Source of the DNA: CAIJXB01 sp964439595
GTDB lineage: Bacteria; Chlamydiota; Chlamydiia; Chlamydiales; Rhabdochlamydiaceae
Assembly: GCA_964439595.1 (NCBI GenBank)
Contig: CAYTOK010000006.1
Location: 1-64,000 of the forward strand
Length of the DNA: 64,000 nt
Direction of reading: 5' to 3'
Position 1 is the stretch's first letter. Each line of letters begins with the position of its first letter. Shown piece after piece: positions 25,760 to 34,544 of this stretch. The notes under the pieces were generated by a model, which searched no databases, was not told the DNA's origin, and worked only from the letters and a program-made list of their open reading frames with translations. The translations under genes were made by a program, and so were the position numbers.

Positions 25760-26734
25760 TTATCGAAGGGATTTCTCTGTTAAATAAAAAAGACGCTCTA
25801 AAACAACCTTAGGTTTGCTATATCTTTGGAGGGCAAGCCTTGCTTCTTCTATTAAAAAGTACATTTTTTCTAAAGAAGGAATTTCTCCTTGAGCTTGCCT
25901 TTCTAGCTCTATCAGATGCCCTATATGAAATAAAGCATCAGAATTGCCCTCTATTTTTATATAGTGAAGATCTCTTACCCAAAATAATAAGTCAGCAAAA
26001 AGCAAATCTACTATTTGAGAAGCTGCTTCCTCTTCTTTTTTTTCTATAAGTTTATCTAAAGAGTCCAAAGAAACGAGTAACGCTTGCGATGGCTCTTTAA
26101 GAAAAAAACGACTTACAATTTCTAGGAACTGTGTTTTAATTGGGTCTTCCACTCCTTCTAATAACTCTAAAGCTCTAGAAAAAGAGCCACCGGAAGCTAT
26201 AGCAATTTGGCGAGAATCTGTCGTTTTGGCTTGAAGAGCTTCTATTAAAGACGTCTCTCCTATAGGATAAAAAGGAACTTTCGTACATCTAGAAAGAATC
26301 GTTGGAAGCATCTCTTCTTCATGCGCTGTTAAAAGCACAAAAAGAATATGGGCAGGAGGTTCTTCTAAAATTTTAAGTAAGGTATTGCTCGCTGCTGGAA
26401 GCATCCTTTCCGCATCTTCTATTACATAGACTTTTTTATTTGCTTCATAAGGAACTAAAGACACTTCTTCTAACATTTCTTTAATGGCAGCGACGGAATG
26501 TAATTTGGTTTTCCCTTCGGGTCTAATCCACTTTACATCAGGATGATTTTCTGCAGCTATCTTGACAGCATGTTCTTTTCCTAAGAAATCCTGTAAAAAA
26601 GCCACAGCAAAGGCTGTCTTACCAACTCTTGGTGGCCCTGAAAACAATAAAACTTGCCTAGTAGCGGAATCCTTAAGTAAATTCCTTAAAAAGGACTTGG
26701 CAGAATCATTACCTATAAGAGGGGTCAAGTGCAT
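25760..26734 (-). CDS. holB: DNA polymerase III delta' subunit
   Basis: A 324-residue clamp-loader subunit of the AAA+ type. It has a P-loop (SGPPRVGKTAFA, about 33-44), the Walker B-like VIEDAERMLPAASNTLLKILEEPP with the SRC-type LSRCTKVPF sensor stretch, and a helical C-terminus. The intact GKT is more typical of tau/gamma or of non-enteric delta'. Its start overlaps the tmk 3' end by 26 nt. The order holB-tmk-gyrA-gyrB matches the chlamydial arrangement (CT187-CT190). Confidence 0.85.
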   Translation of the reverse strand: MHLTPLIGNDSAKSFLRNLLKDSATRQVLLFSGPPRVGKTAFAVAFLQDFLGKEHAVKIAAENHPDVKWIRPEGKTKLHSVAAIKEMLEEVSLVPYEANKKVYVIEDAERMLPAASNTLLKILEEPPAHILFVLLTAHEEEMLPTILSRCTKVPFYPIGETSLIEALQAKTTDSRQIAIASGGSFSRALELLEGVEDPIKTQFLEIVSRFFLKEPSQALLVSLDSLDKLIEKKEEEAASQIVDLLFADLLFWVRDLHYIKIEGNSDALFHIGHLIELERQAQGEIPSLEKMYFLIEEARLALQRYSKPKVVLERLFYLTEKSLR

Positions 26735-27335
26735 ATAGTATATCTATAGTTTGCTTTAAAAGGATTTCAGGAGGAAGCATGGCATCGAGTTTTTTAATGC
26801 GTTTAGGGTTTTCAAGGGCTAGATCACAAAAAGCTGTTCGAATTTTCTCATGAAAAGCTAAAGCCTCTGATTCTATTCGATCTTTAGCAATAGAAGACAT
26901 AGCAACTCTAGAAAGACCCACTACCGGGTCTATGTCTAAATAAAAAGTGACATCTGGTTCAAGATTTTCTGTGGCAAAAAGACATAAGGAGCGCACAAAA
27001 ACAGGGTCTAACTCTCTAGCTGATCCCTGATAAGCTACAGTAGAATCGTTAAACCGGTCAACCAAGATAATTTGACCGGCCTTAAGAGCCGGTCTTATTA
27101 TTTCTTTTACCTGATAGGCCCTATCTGCTAAAAACAAAAATAGCTCAGAACGAGGGTCTAATATTTCCCCATGAAGGAGCATGTTTCGTATTTGTTCCCC
27201 AAAAGGAGTTCCGCCAGGGGCCCTTGTTTGCAAAACAAACTTACCCCTTGCTAAGAACCACTCATGAAGTCCTTTCATAAGCGTGGACTTACCAGCTCCG
27301 TCTCCCCCTTCAAAGGAAATTAATAGCCCGTTCAT
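26709..27335 (-). CDS. tmk: Thymidylate kinase
   Basis: A 208-residue kinase converting dTMP to dTDP. Visible are the P-loop FEGGDGAGKST (8-18), the DRF motif in VDRFNDSTVAYQGSAREL and ENLEPDVTFYLDID with the lid region after it. Normal length. The ATG overlaps the gyrA stop (ATGA) and its 3' end overlaps holB, so translation of the three is probably coupled. Confidence 0.95.
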   Translation of the reverse strand: MNGLLISFEGGDGAGKSTLMKGLHEWFLARGKFVLQTRAPGGTPFGEQIRNMLLHGEILDPRSELFLFLADRAYQVKEIIRPALKAGQIILVDRFNDSTVAYQGSARELDPVFVRSLCLFATENLEPDVTFYLDIDPVVGLSRVAMSSIAKDRIESEALAFHEKIRTAFCDLALENPKRIKKLDAMLPPEILLKQTIDILYALDPSYR

Positions 27336-29812
27336 TCGGAACTAGTAGGCTCTTCTTTTTCTTTAGATGCCCCCTCTACAACGCTGATCTTTTGAATTCC
27401 GACAATGGTGCTTCCTTCATGTAAATTAACAAGACGAACACCTTGTGTCGACCGCCCCATAACCCGTACTTCTTCTAGAGAAATTCGAACAGTTTGGCCT
27501 CCTGTTGACATTAAAATCACACTGTCATCGTCTTTTACAGAAATAGCTCCAACCACGCCCCCATTACGATCGCTTGTAATAATAGAGCGAACTCCGACGC
27601 CTCCTCGATTAGTTTGCCTGAATTCTTCTACTTTAGATCTTTTACCAAAACCGTTTTCACAAACAATAAGAAGAGAGTCATCTTGATTGACAACTTCACA
27701 AGAAACAACGCTATCTTTTTCACTGCGCAGAGTTACTCCTTTAACACCTCTAGCTACTCTTCCTATAGGACGAGCAAGGCTTTGATCAAAACGCACAGCC
27801 ATCCCTTCTTTTGTAAAAAGCATTACTTGCTGATTTTCAAAAGTAAGACGAGCAGCTATGACTTCATCGCCTTCGTCAATGTTAATAGCATAAACTCCCT
27901 TTCTACGAGGAGAGTCAAAGGCTTTAAGTTCTGTTTTTTTCACCACCCCTTGACGTGTGCAAAGAAGGATATAAGCTGGATCTTCAAAACTCTTCACTCG
28001 AAGTACTGCGGCAATCTTTTCTCCTTCTTGGATCCCTTCTAGTAAATTGATAACCGCTTTTCCTTTAGATCTTCGGCTACCTTCTGGAATCTGCCATACT
28101 TTTAACCAGTAACATCTTCCAAAGCTGGTGAAAATAAGTAGGGAATCATGAGTAGAAGCAACATACACATCTTTTAACCCGTCGGCTTCTTTCTTCATCT
28201 CCATGCCAGTAACACCCTGGCCGCCTCTTCTTTGCTCTCTAAAAGTATCTACAGGCATTCTCTTAATGTAGTCATCTTCTGACATAGTAATAATCACCTG
28301 CTCATCAGCAATGAGGTCTTCCATATTGAATTCCCCTTCAGCAGCGATGATTTTTGTACGACGGTCAGATAAATGATGCTTTTTAAGCTCTAAAAGCTCC
28401 TCTTTAATAATGCCGCGAACAAGCGCTTCACTAGCTAAAACAGCTCTAAAATGGGCTATCTTAGCCAAAAGGTCTCTATATTCATTTTCAATTTTCTCTC
28501 TTTCTAAACCAGTTAACTGGTACAGTCTTAGGTCTAGAACCGCACCGGCTTGTCTTTCCGTTAAAGAATAAAGATCCATAAGCTGCATCTTAGCTTCATC
28601 TTTACTAGAGCTACTTCTAATGATTTTCACTACTTCATCTAGATGATCTAGCGCTTTAAGGTAACCTTCCAGGATATGAGCTCTTGCTTCTGCTTTAGCC
28701 AGTTCAAAGCGAGTCCTTCTACGGATCACTTCAATTCTATGTTCAATCCAAGCTACAATGAATTGTTTCACATTCATTGTGCGTGGTAAGCCCTTATCTA
28801 AGGCTAGCATATTGCAACCAAAAGTTACCTGCATATCCGTGAACTTATAGAGTTGATTCACTGTTACATCAGGGATCTCTCCCCTTTTTAGTTCTACAAC
28901 AACGCGCATACCATCTTTATCAGATTCATCACGAATATCAGATACTCCCGTCATGGCTTTATCATTGACAAGCTCTGCTACCCTTTGAATCAGATTGGAC
29001 TTACTGATATTATAAGGAATTTCATCAATAACAAGCCTTTGTCGATCAGTCCCTTCCATATCTTCAATACGGATAACTCCACGAAGAGTAATTTTCCCTC
29101 TTCCTGTATGGTAGGCTTCTTTTACTCCTCGATATCCACAGATAATACCGCCTGTAGGAAAGTCTGGAGCCGGCATTAAATTCATAATATCTTCAATACT
29201 CGCTTCTTGATTATCTATGCAAAATAAAGTAGCAGCTATCAACTCTCCCATATTATGAGGAGGAATATTTGTTGCCATCCCTACAGCAATACCGGAAGAA
29301 CCGTTTGCTAATAGGTTAGGAAATTTTGCAGGAAATACCGTCGGCTCCGTCTTTGTTTCATCATAGTTAGGAACTAAATCCACGGTGTCTTTTTCTAGGT
29401 CTTCCATAAGAGCCATAGATGAATGCGTTAAACGAGCTTCTGTATAACGCATAGCGGCCGGAGGGTCACCATCGACCGAACCAAAGTTTCCTTGGCCATG
29501 TATCAAAGGATGTCTCATAGACCAATCTTGGGCCATACGCACAAGAGTAGGATAAATAACAGTCTCTCCGTGAGGATGGTAATCCCCTGAGGTATCCCCG
29601 GAAATCTTAGCGCATTTACGATGCTTAGACGAAGGAGATAAACTCAACTGTCTCATAGCATATAAAATACGCCTTTGTGAAGGTTTAAGCCCATCTCTCA
29701 CATCGGGAAGAGCTCTTGAAATAATAACCGACATGGAATAGCGTAGGTAGCTTTCCTTAACTTCTTCTTCCACATTCTTTGGAAGGATAATTTCTCCATC
29801 TGTATACGACAT
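27332..29812 (-). CDS. gyrA: DNA gyrase subunit A
   Basis: An 826-residue subunit that cuts and rejoins DNA during supercoiling. The N-terminal breakage-reunion domain contains RALPDVRDGLKPSQRRIL, HPHGETVIYPT in the quinolone-region equivalent and the active-site Tyr in AAMRYTEARL. The GyrA box QRRGGQGV (here EQRRGGQGVTG) at about 540 and six C-terminal beta-pinwheel blades mark it as GyrA and not ParC. It is 17 nt downstream of gyrB and overlaps tmk by 4 nt. Confidence 0.96.
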   Translation of the reverse strand: MSYTDGEIILPKNVEEEVKESYLRYSMSVIISRALPDVRDGLKPSQRRILYAMRQLSLSPSSKHRKCAKISGDTSGDYHPHGETVIYPTLVRMAQDWSMRHPLIHGQGNFGSVDGDPPAAMRYTEARLTHSSMALMEDLEKDTVDLVPNYDETKTEPTVFPAKFPNLLANGSSGIAVGMATNIPPHNMGELIAATLFCIDNQEASIEDIMNLMPAPDFPTGGIICGYRGVKEAYHTGRGKITLRGVIRIEDMEGTDRQRLVIDEIPYNISKSNLIQRVAELVNDKAMTGVSDIRDESDKDGMRVVVELKRGEIPDVTVNQLYKFTDMQVTFGCNMLALDKGLPRTMNVKQFIVAWIEHRIEVIRRRTRFELAKAEARAHILEGYLKALDHLDEVVKIIRSSSSKDEAKMQLMDLYSLTERQAGAVLDLRLYQLTGLEREKIENEYRDLLAKIAHFRAVLASEALVRGIIKEELLELKKHHLSDRRTKIIAAEGEFNMEDLIADEQVIITMSEDDYIKRMPVDTFREQRRGGQGVTGMEMKKEADGLKDVYVASTHDSLLIFTSFGRCYWLKVWQIPEGSRRSKGKAVINLLEGIQEGEKIAAVLRVKSFEDPAYILLCTRQGVVKKTELKAFDSPRRKGVYAINIDEGDEVIAARLTFENQQVMLFTKEGMAVRFDQSLARPIGRVARGVKGVTLRSEKDSVVSCEVVNQDDSLLIVCENGFGKRSKVEEFRQTNRGGVGVRSIITSDRNGGVVGAISVKDDDSVILMSTGGQTVRISLEEVRVMGRSTQGVRLVNLHEGSTIVGIQKISVVEGASKEKEEPTSSE

Positions 29813-29829
29813 AGATGTACACTTCTCCC

Positions 29830-32298
29830 TTAAATATCGAGATTCTTAACTGATAGAGCATGTTGCTCGATAAAAGCTCTTCTAGGAGGAACATCCTCTC
29901 CCATAAGCATTGTAAACATATGATCCGCTGCAATAGCATCCGGCAGAGTCACCCGTAAAAGAGTTCTTTGTTTAGGATCCATTGTTGTTTCCCAAAGCTG
30001 ATCCGCGTTCATCTCTCCAAGACCCTTGTAACGCTGGATTTCAATTCCTTTACGGCCGTTAGTTCGCAGGTGATCGATTCCTTCTCTTAAAGAGTAGATA
30101 GGAAGCTCTCCTCCATCTTCACAGACAACATCAAATAACTTGCTCTCTGCCATAAAATACTCTTCAAAGCTAAATTTAAATGCACCTAGACGCTCTCTCA
30201 TTTCAGCCATCTTTTCTTCTTCAAAAAGCTCAACAAACGGAAGGCTTTTCGCTTTGAAAATCTTCATTTCTTCTGTTCTTTCTAATTCAGGAATAGAATC
30301 AATCTTTGTCTGGTGCTGCGCTCTTTGAAGCTCTTCATTTGCTTTTCGCACTTCTGTAAAATCTTCTTCTGAAAAAATAAAGAGACTCTTATCTCCTAAA
30401 TTCACTTGGAATCTAGGAAGACGTCCTTGCTCGTCTTTAGCTTTTAAAAACTCTTTAAAAGGAACGCCTTTTCTTTCAACAGAAGCTATGAACACCTCCA
30501 GTTCTCTAATGGAATCCATTAAAAGCTGAACTTCCTCTCTTGATAAGACTTCGCTATGCCCTGTAAGCTTTACTTGAATATCACTAAGACCGAGCTTTAA
30601 AAGATACTCATCCATTTCTTTTTCAGAGTGAATATATTGCCCCGATTTCTTTCTTGTTACCTTATAAAGAGGAGGTCTTGCTATATAGATAAAATTATTT
30701 TCCACTAAAGCGGGCATGTGTCTATAGAAAAACGTAAGAAGAAGTGTACGAATATGTGATCCGTCCACGTCAGCATCCGTCATGATAATGATTTTATGGT
30801 AGCGAAGTTTTTCTAAATTAAAATTCCCTACACCGACCCCGCAACCAAAAGCAGAGATCATAGCTCCCACTTCTTGGTTTTGTAGAATTTTCTCTAAACG
30901 AGCTTTTTCCACATTCAAAATTTTACCTCTAATAGGCAAAATAGCTTGAAAACGTCTGTCTCTTCCGCCTTTAGCAGAGCCTCCAGCTGAGTCCCCTTCT
31001 ACAATATAAATCTCGCAAAGAGCTGGATCTTTTTCTTGACAGTCAGTCAATTTACCTGGAAGTCTTGCCGAATCTAAAACTGTTTTACGAAGCGTTAGCT
31101 CTCTTGCTTTTCTCGCAGCTTCTCTAGCTTGTGCTGAGATAATCGCCTTTTCAATGATCATTTTTGCAATAACCGGATTTTCTTCGAGATATACAGCAAT
31201 ATGTTCTCCGGTAATTTGTTGAACAAGCGCACCTACGTCGTTATTTCCGAGTTTTTGCTTTGTCTGACCTTCAAACTGCGGATTCGGCACCTTAAGAGAA
31301 ATAACAGCCGTCATCCCTTCTCTAATGTCATCTCCTGTTATAGATATCTTTTCATTTTTAAGCATGTTAGCATTTTTAACATACTGGTTAAAAACTCTCG
31401 TTAAAGCCGTAGAAAAACCGGAAACGTGAGTTCCCCCTTGCCTTGTTGCAATGTTGTTAACATAAGAATATAAAGTTTCCGTATAGGTGTCATTCCACTG
31501 CATAGCCACTTCAAATTCTACTATGCCATCATGAAACTCTTTGGATCCCTTAATATATATAGGCTTATTGAAAATAGGAACTTTGTTTTCATTAAGATAA
31601 CTGACAAAAGAAACAATACCACCTTCATAACAAAAACTTAAAGGAGGGTGCTCGGTATCTCTATCATCTTGAAAATGGATTGTGATACCTCTATTTAAAA
31701 AAGCTAATTCTCTTAATCTTTTAAGTAAAACATCGTAATCAAACACTAGTACAGAAAAAATCGTGTCATCTGGCCAAAACGTTACTTTTGTTCCACTTGT
31801 CGAAGCCTCTCCTGTCTCTTTTAAATTATGCTTAGGAGCTCCTTTAGCAAACTCCATCTCATAAGATTTGCCATTTTGCTTAACTTCTACAAGCATCTTT
31901 TTAGACAGGGCGTTTACGCAAGAAACACCCACTCCATGCAATCCACCGGATACTTTATAGGTGTTCTTATCAAACTTTCCTCCAGCGTGCAAAATAGTCA
32001 TAACAACTTCAAGAGCAGATACATCTCTTCCTTGTTTAATAGACTCTTTATCATGCCTTCCTATAGGAATTCCTCGGCCGTTATCTTCAACGCTAACGCT
32101 ATGGTCCTTATTAAGAATAACCGTAATTTCAGAGCAATGTCCAGCAAGAGCTTCGTCAATACTGTTATCTACAACTTCATATACAAGCTGGTGAAGACCG
32201 TTGGTATTAATATCTCCGATATACATACCAGGCCTTTCTCGAACTGCCTGTAAACCTTCTAACACAGTAATGGAACTGGCATCGTATTCATTAGTCAT
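29830..32298 (-). CDS. gyrB: DNA gyrase subunit B
   Basis: An 822-residue ATPase subunit of gyrase. It shows the GHKL ATP site (EVVDNSIDEALAGHC, DNGRGIPIG, GGLHGVGVSCVNALS), the transducer QTK region (FEGQTKQKLGN), and the TOPRIM domain (EGDSAGGSAKGGRDR, TDADVDGSHIRTLLL) followed by the C-terminal RYKGLGEMN motif. An insert of about 170 residues between TOPRIM and the tail makes it longer than short forms, similar to Gram-negative enzymes. It is first of the gyrB-gyrA-tmk-holB series. Confidence 0.96.
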   Translation of the reverse strand: MTNEYDASSITVLEGLQAVRERPGMYIGDINTNGLHQLVYEVVDNSIDEALAGHCSEITVILNKDHSVSVEDNGRGIPIGRHDKESIKQGRDVSALEVVMTILHAGGKFDKNTYKVSGGLHGVGVSCVNALSKKMLVEVKQNGKSYEMEFAKGAPKHNLKETGEASTSGTKVTFWPDDTIFSVLVFDYDVLLKRLRELAFLNRGITIHFQDDRDTEHPPLSFCYEGGIVSFVSYLNENKVPIFNKPIYIKGSKEFHDGIVEFEVAMQWNDTYTETLYSYVNNIATRQGGTHVSGFSTALTRVFNQYVKNANMLKNEKISITGDDIREGMTAVISLKVPNPQFEGQTKQKLGNNDVGALVQQITGEHIAVYLEENPVIAKMIIEKAIISAQAREAARKARELTLRKTVLDSARLPGKLTDCQEKDPALCEIYIVEGDSAGGSAKGGRDRRFQAILPIRGKILNVEKARLEKILQNQEVGAMISAFGCGVGVGNFNLEKLRYHKIIIMTDADVDGSHIRTLLLTFFYRHMPALVENNFIYIARPPLYKVTRKKSGQYIHSEKEMDEYLLKLGLSDIQVKLTGHSEVLSREEVQLLMDSIRELEVFIASVERKGVPFKEFLKAKDEQGRLPRFQVNLGDKSLFIFSEEDFTEVRKANEELQRAQHQTKIDSIPELERTEEMKIFKAKSLPFVELFEEEKMAEMRERLGAFKFSFEEYFMAESKLFDVVCEDGGELPIYSLREGIDHLRTNGRKGIEIQRYKGLGEMNADQLWETTMDPKQRTLLRVTLPDAIAADHMFTMLMGEDVPPRRAFIEQHALSVKNLDI

Positions 32299-32340
32299 AT
32301 ATTACACCTTAAAATCCTTTACTTTAATCTTTTTGGCTTC

Positions 32341-32679
32341 TTAGCCAAGACGAAATACAATATTTAAAATCTTAACCGACGGGAACTTTTTCTGCATTTG
32401 GCTAAGTAACCTCGTCCTTTCATGTTGTAACAACAAGCTGTAAAGTGAAGAGTTTTTCACCTTTACAGTTAGCAGTCCATTAATAAAGGATACAGCCGTC
32501 GTCATAGGAGATAACTTCTCTCCTATAATTTCAGGCCACGCGAGTAAAATCAAATCAGGCCTATCTTGAAACCGAAAGTTAGCTTTAGCTATCCATTCGG
32601 GTAAAAGAGCTGAAAGCTCTTTTCCTGTAGGCTCAATTTCATCATAATTTTTAGGCGTCCTTCGCAATTTCCTAGCCAT
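32341..32679 (-). CDS. DUF721 (DciA-like) protein
   Basis: About 112 residues: a basic start (MARKLRRTPKNY), then WP.I.GEKLS..T (AWPEIIGEKLSPMTTAV), NGLLTVKVKNSSLYSLLLQ and ERTRLLSQMQKKFPSVKIL, the DUF721 pattern. Members related to DciA load replicative helicase in bacteria that lack DnaC; here the role is inferred from family. It matches the gene next to gyrB in chlamydiae (CT191 position). The start is uncertain: ATGs at 32679 and 32694 are both possible with weak RBSs; a TTG at 32736 adds a hydrophobic leader that I think is not real. Confidence 0.75.
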   Translation of the reverse strand: MARKLRRTPKNYDEIEPTGKELSALLPEWIAKANFRFQDRPDLILLAWPEIIGEKLSPMTTAVSFINGLLTVKVKNSSLYSLLLQHERTRLLSQMQKKFPSVKILNIVFRLG

Positions 32680-32862
32680 AAGCACCCATCGCATTAGACT
32701 CAAACTATAGAGAAATACCAGGCAAAATAGCAACAAAAATTATCCAGGAATCTTGCTTTTATCATAATCAGGAAATTTGTATGTCTTTTGAAAAATTTAC
32801 ATAGAAGTATTTAAACTTTCAGGAATCTGACTAAAGATAAAAAACCTAATTGATCAGAATAA

Positions 32863-32880
32863 GGAGAGCATAGACTCTCC
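32863..32880 (-). terminator. Hairpin after mgtE
   Basis: On the minus strand GGAGAG pairs with CTCTCC around TCTATG, about 20 nt past the mgtE stop, followed by TTATTC. The T-run is poor, so this is a tentative terminator. Confidence 0.4.
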
Positions 32881-32901
32881 CCTATCCTATCAAACCATTT
32901 A

Positions 32902-34374
32902 TCATAGCAGCCAGGATCTTAATCCCATAGCAATAAGAAAATAGATTAACATAGATAAAAAGTCATTAAGCGCTGTAACAATAGGGCCGGACGCTACGGC
33001 CGGATCTATCCCTATTCGCACAAAAAATAAAGGAGAGAAAACACCAAGAAGCGTTCCTGTTAAACACGCACCTGTTAACCCCATACCTACAATAAGACCG
33101 ACAGCAAAAGGACCTAGCGAAGATTCAGGGGTTCCAATAAAATCTAAAAGATATACTAGAGTTCCGCAAAGGACCCCAAAAATTACTCCAGCAATAGAGC
33201 CGATGGAAATTTCTTTAAAAATAGCTTCAGCTTTATTTTTCTTGGATAACATCCCTGTTGCCATATTTCTCACCAAAATCGTACTACATTGGATGCCAAT
33301 ATTGCCAGACATCCCGGTAATCAGAGGGACAAAAAAAAGGGCAAAAGTTAGGAATCCATCTTCGTATCTTTGAAACCAGGTCATGACTCCCACATTTAAA
33401 AGTCCGGCGCAAAGGGTAACAAAAAGCCAAGGAGCTCTATAAAAAAAACGTTTTCCTAAAGACTCTTGCTCACTGACTTTTTCAGCAGTACCAGCCATAT
33501 TAGCAATGGTTTCATCAGCAATGTCTTCAATAGCTTCTATAATATCTTCATGGGCAATCACACCAACCAAAAGATTTTCCCCGTCAACTACAGGAATTGC
33601 TGAAAGCTGATATCTTTCAGCAAGCTCCACCACTTCTTCTCTGGAAGTTTCAGGAAAAACTTTGTGGGCAATGGACTTCATCACCTGTCTTAAAGGCAAG
33701 CTAGGTGGGTTAATAATAAGATTACGAGCTGGAACATAACCTTGTAGCTCACCGTGGGTATTTAAAACAAAAATACGATCAGTGAGACCTATACCAGGGT
33801 TATTTCGTATAAATCCCGCTACCTCCCCAATAGACATCTCCATCTGAAAAGCAAAAAATTCATTCGTCATGAGACGGCCAGCCGTATTTCTTTGATGTTT
33901 TTTGATTTCTCGGATTTTAGAAGCCTTTATAGGGTCTAGTAGATCTAAAATCCTCCTAAATCTTCTTTCTGAAACATCTTCCAGAACATAAAAAGCATCA
34001 TCCGGAGGCATGCTTTCTACTAATTGTTTTGTCTCTTCGTCTGAGATATGCTGAAAAACAGCGACGCGGGTCCTACTGTCAGTGTTAATTAAAAACTCCA
34101 TTTTAGCAAAATGACCGGAAAGATTGTCATATAAAATGGGCCTTTCCACGGCAGGAAGCCTTGAAGCTGCGTAAGCAAGATCTATAGGGGAATGCTCTGA
34201 AACTATTTTAGCTATGTCGTGCAAAATAAGAGTTGACGTTTGCTTATGAAAGGCTTGCTCTAATTTTTCTCCTAAAATATCTGCTAATTGAGCTATTTTA
34301 GATTCTAATAAATTAGCTGAAGCGGGAACTTCTTCTTCAAAAGTAGGAGAATCCTCCTCTATAAATCCTTTCAC
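32902..34374 (-). CDS. mgtE: Magnesium transporter MgtE
   Basis: A 490-residue inner-membrane Mg2+ channel. A cytosolic MgtE_N helical domain (about 50-160, PPDDAFYVLEDV..RFRRILDLLDP) is followed by tandem CBS domains (about 165-295, MTNEFFAF, LLVGVIAHEDIIEAIEDI) and five membrane helices (about 312-490). The pore segment PLITGMSGNIGIQCSTILVR and ASGPIVTALNDFLS near the end are family signatures; the latter holds the pore Asp. Start is GTG with a very G-rich RBS (TAGGGGGGGG) upstream. Divergent from typA. Confidence 0.92.
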   Translation of the reverse strand: MKGFIEEDSPTFEEEVPASANLLESKIAQLADILGEKLEQAFHKQTSTLILHDIAKIVSEHSPIDLAYAASRLPAVERPILYDNLSGHFAKMEFLINTDSRTRVAVFQHISDEETKQLVESMPPDDAFYVLEDVSERRFRRILDLLDPIKASKIREIKKHQRNTAGRLMTNEFFAFQMEMSIGEVAGFIRNNPGIGLTDRIFVLNTHGELQGYVPARNLIINPPSLPLRQVMKSIAHKVFPETSREEVVELAERYQLSAIPVVDGENLLVGVIAHEDIIEAIEDIADETIANMAGTAEKVSEQESLGKRFFYRAPWLFVTLCAGLLNVGVMTWFQRYEDGFLTFALFFVPLITGMSGNIGIQCSTILVRNMATGMLSKKNKAEAIFKEISIGSIAGVIFGVLCGTLVYLLDFIGTPESSLGPFAVGLIVGMGLTGACLTGTLLGVFSPLFFVRIGIDPAVASGPIVTALNDFLSMLIYFLIAMGLRSWLL

Positions 34375-34544
34375 AAAACACCCCCCCCTAGGACATACTC
34401 AAAACTATAGACAAATTGAAGATATTCATAAAGATAAATATTATTAAAATACCGATCCCTTTGCTAATTTAAGAAATTCAAAATTTTTGGTGGCTTTTTA
34501 AGGTAGAATCTTTTAACATCCTCTTTTCTTTTAACAGGAGACCT

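Noticed and set aside
29400..29620. Pro at the position equivalent to GyrA Asp87 as a quinolone-resistance change
   Set aside because: The local sequence HPHGETVIYPT is probably lineage-typical; without an alignment it cannot be called a mutation.
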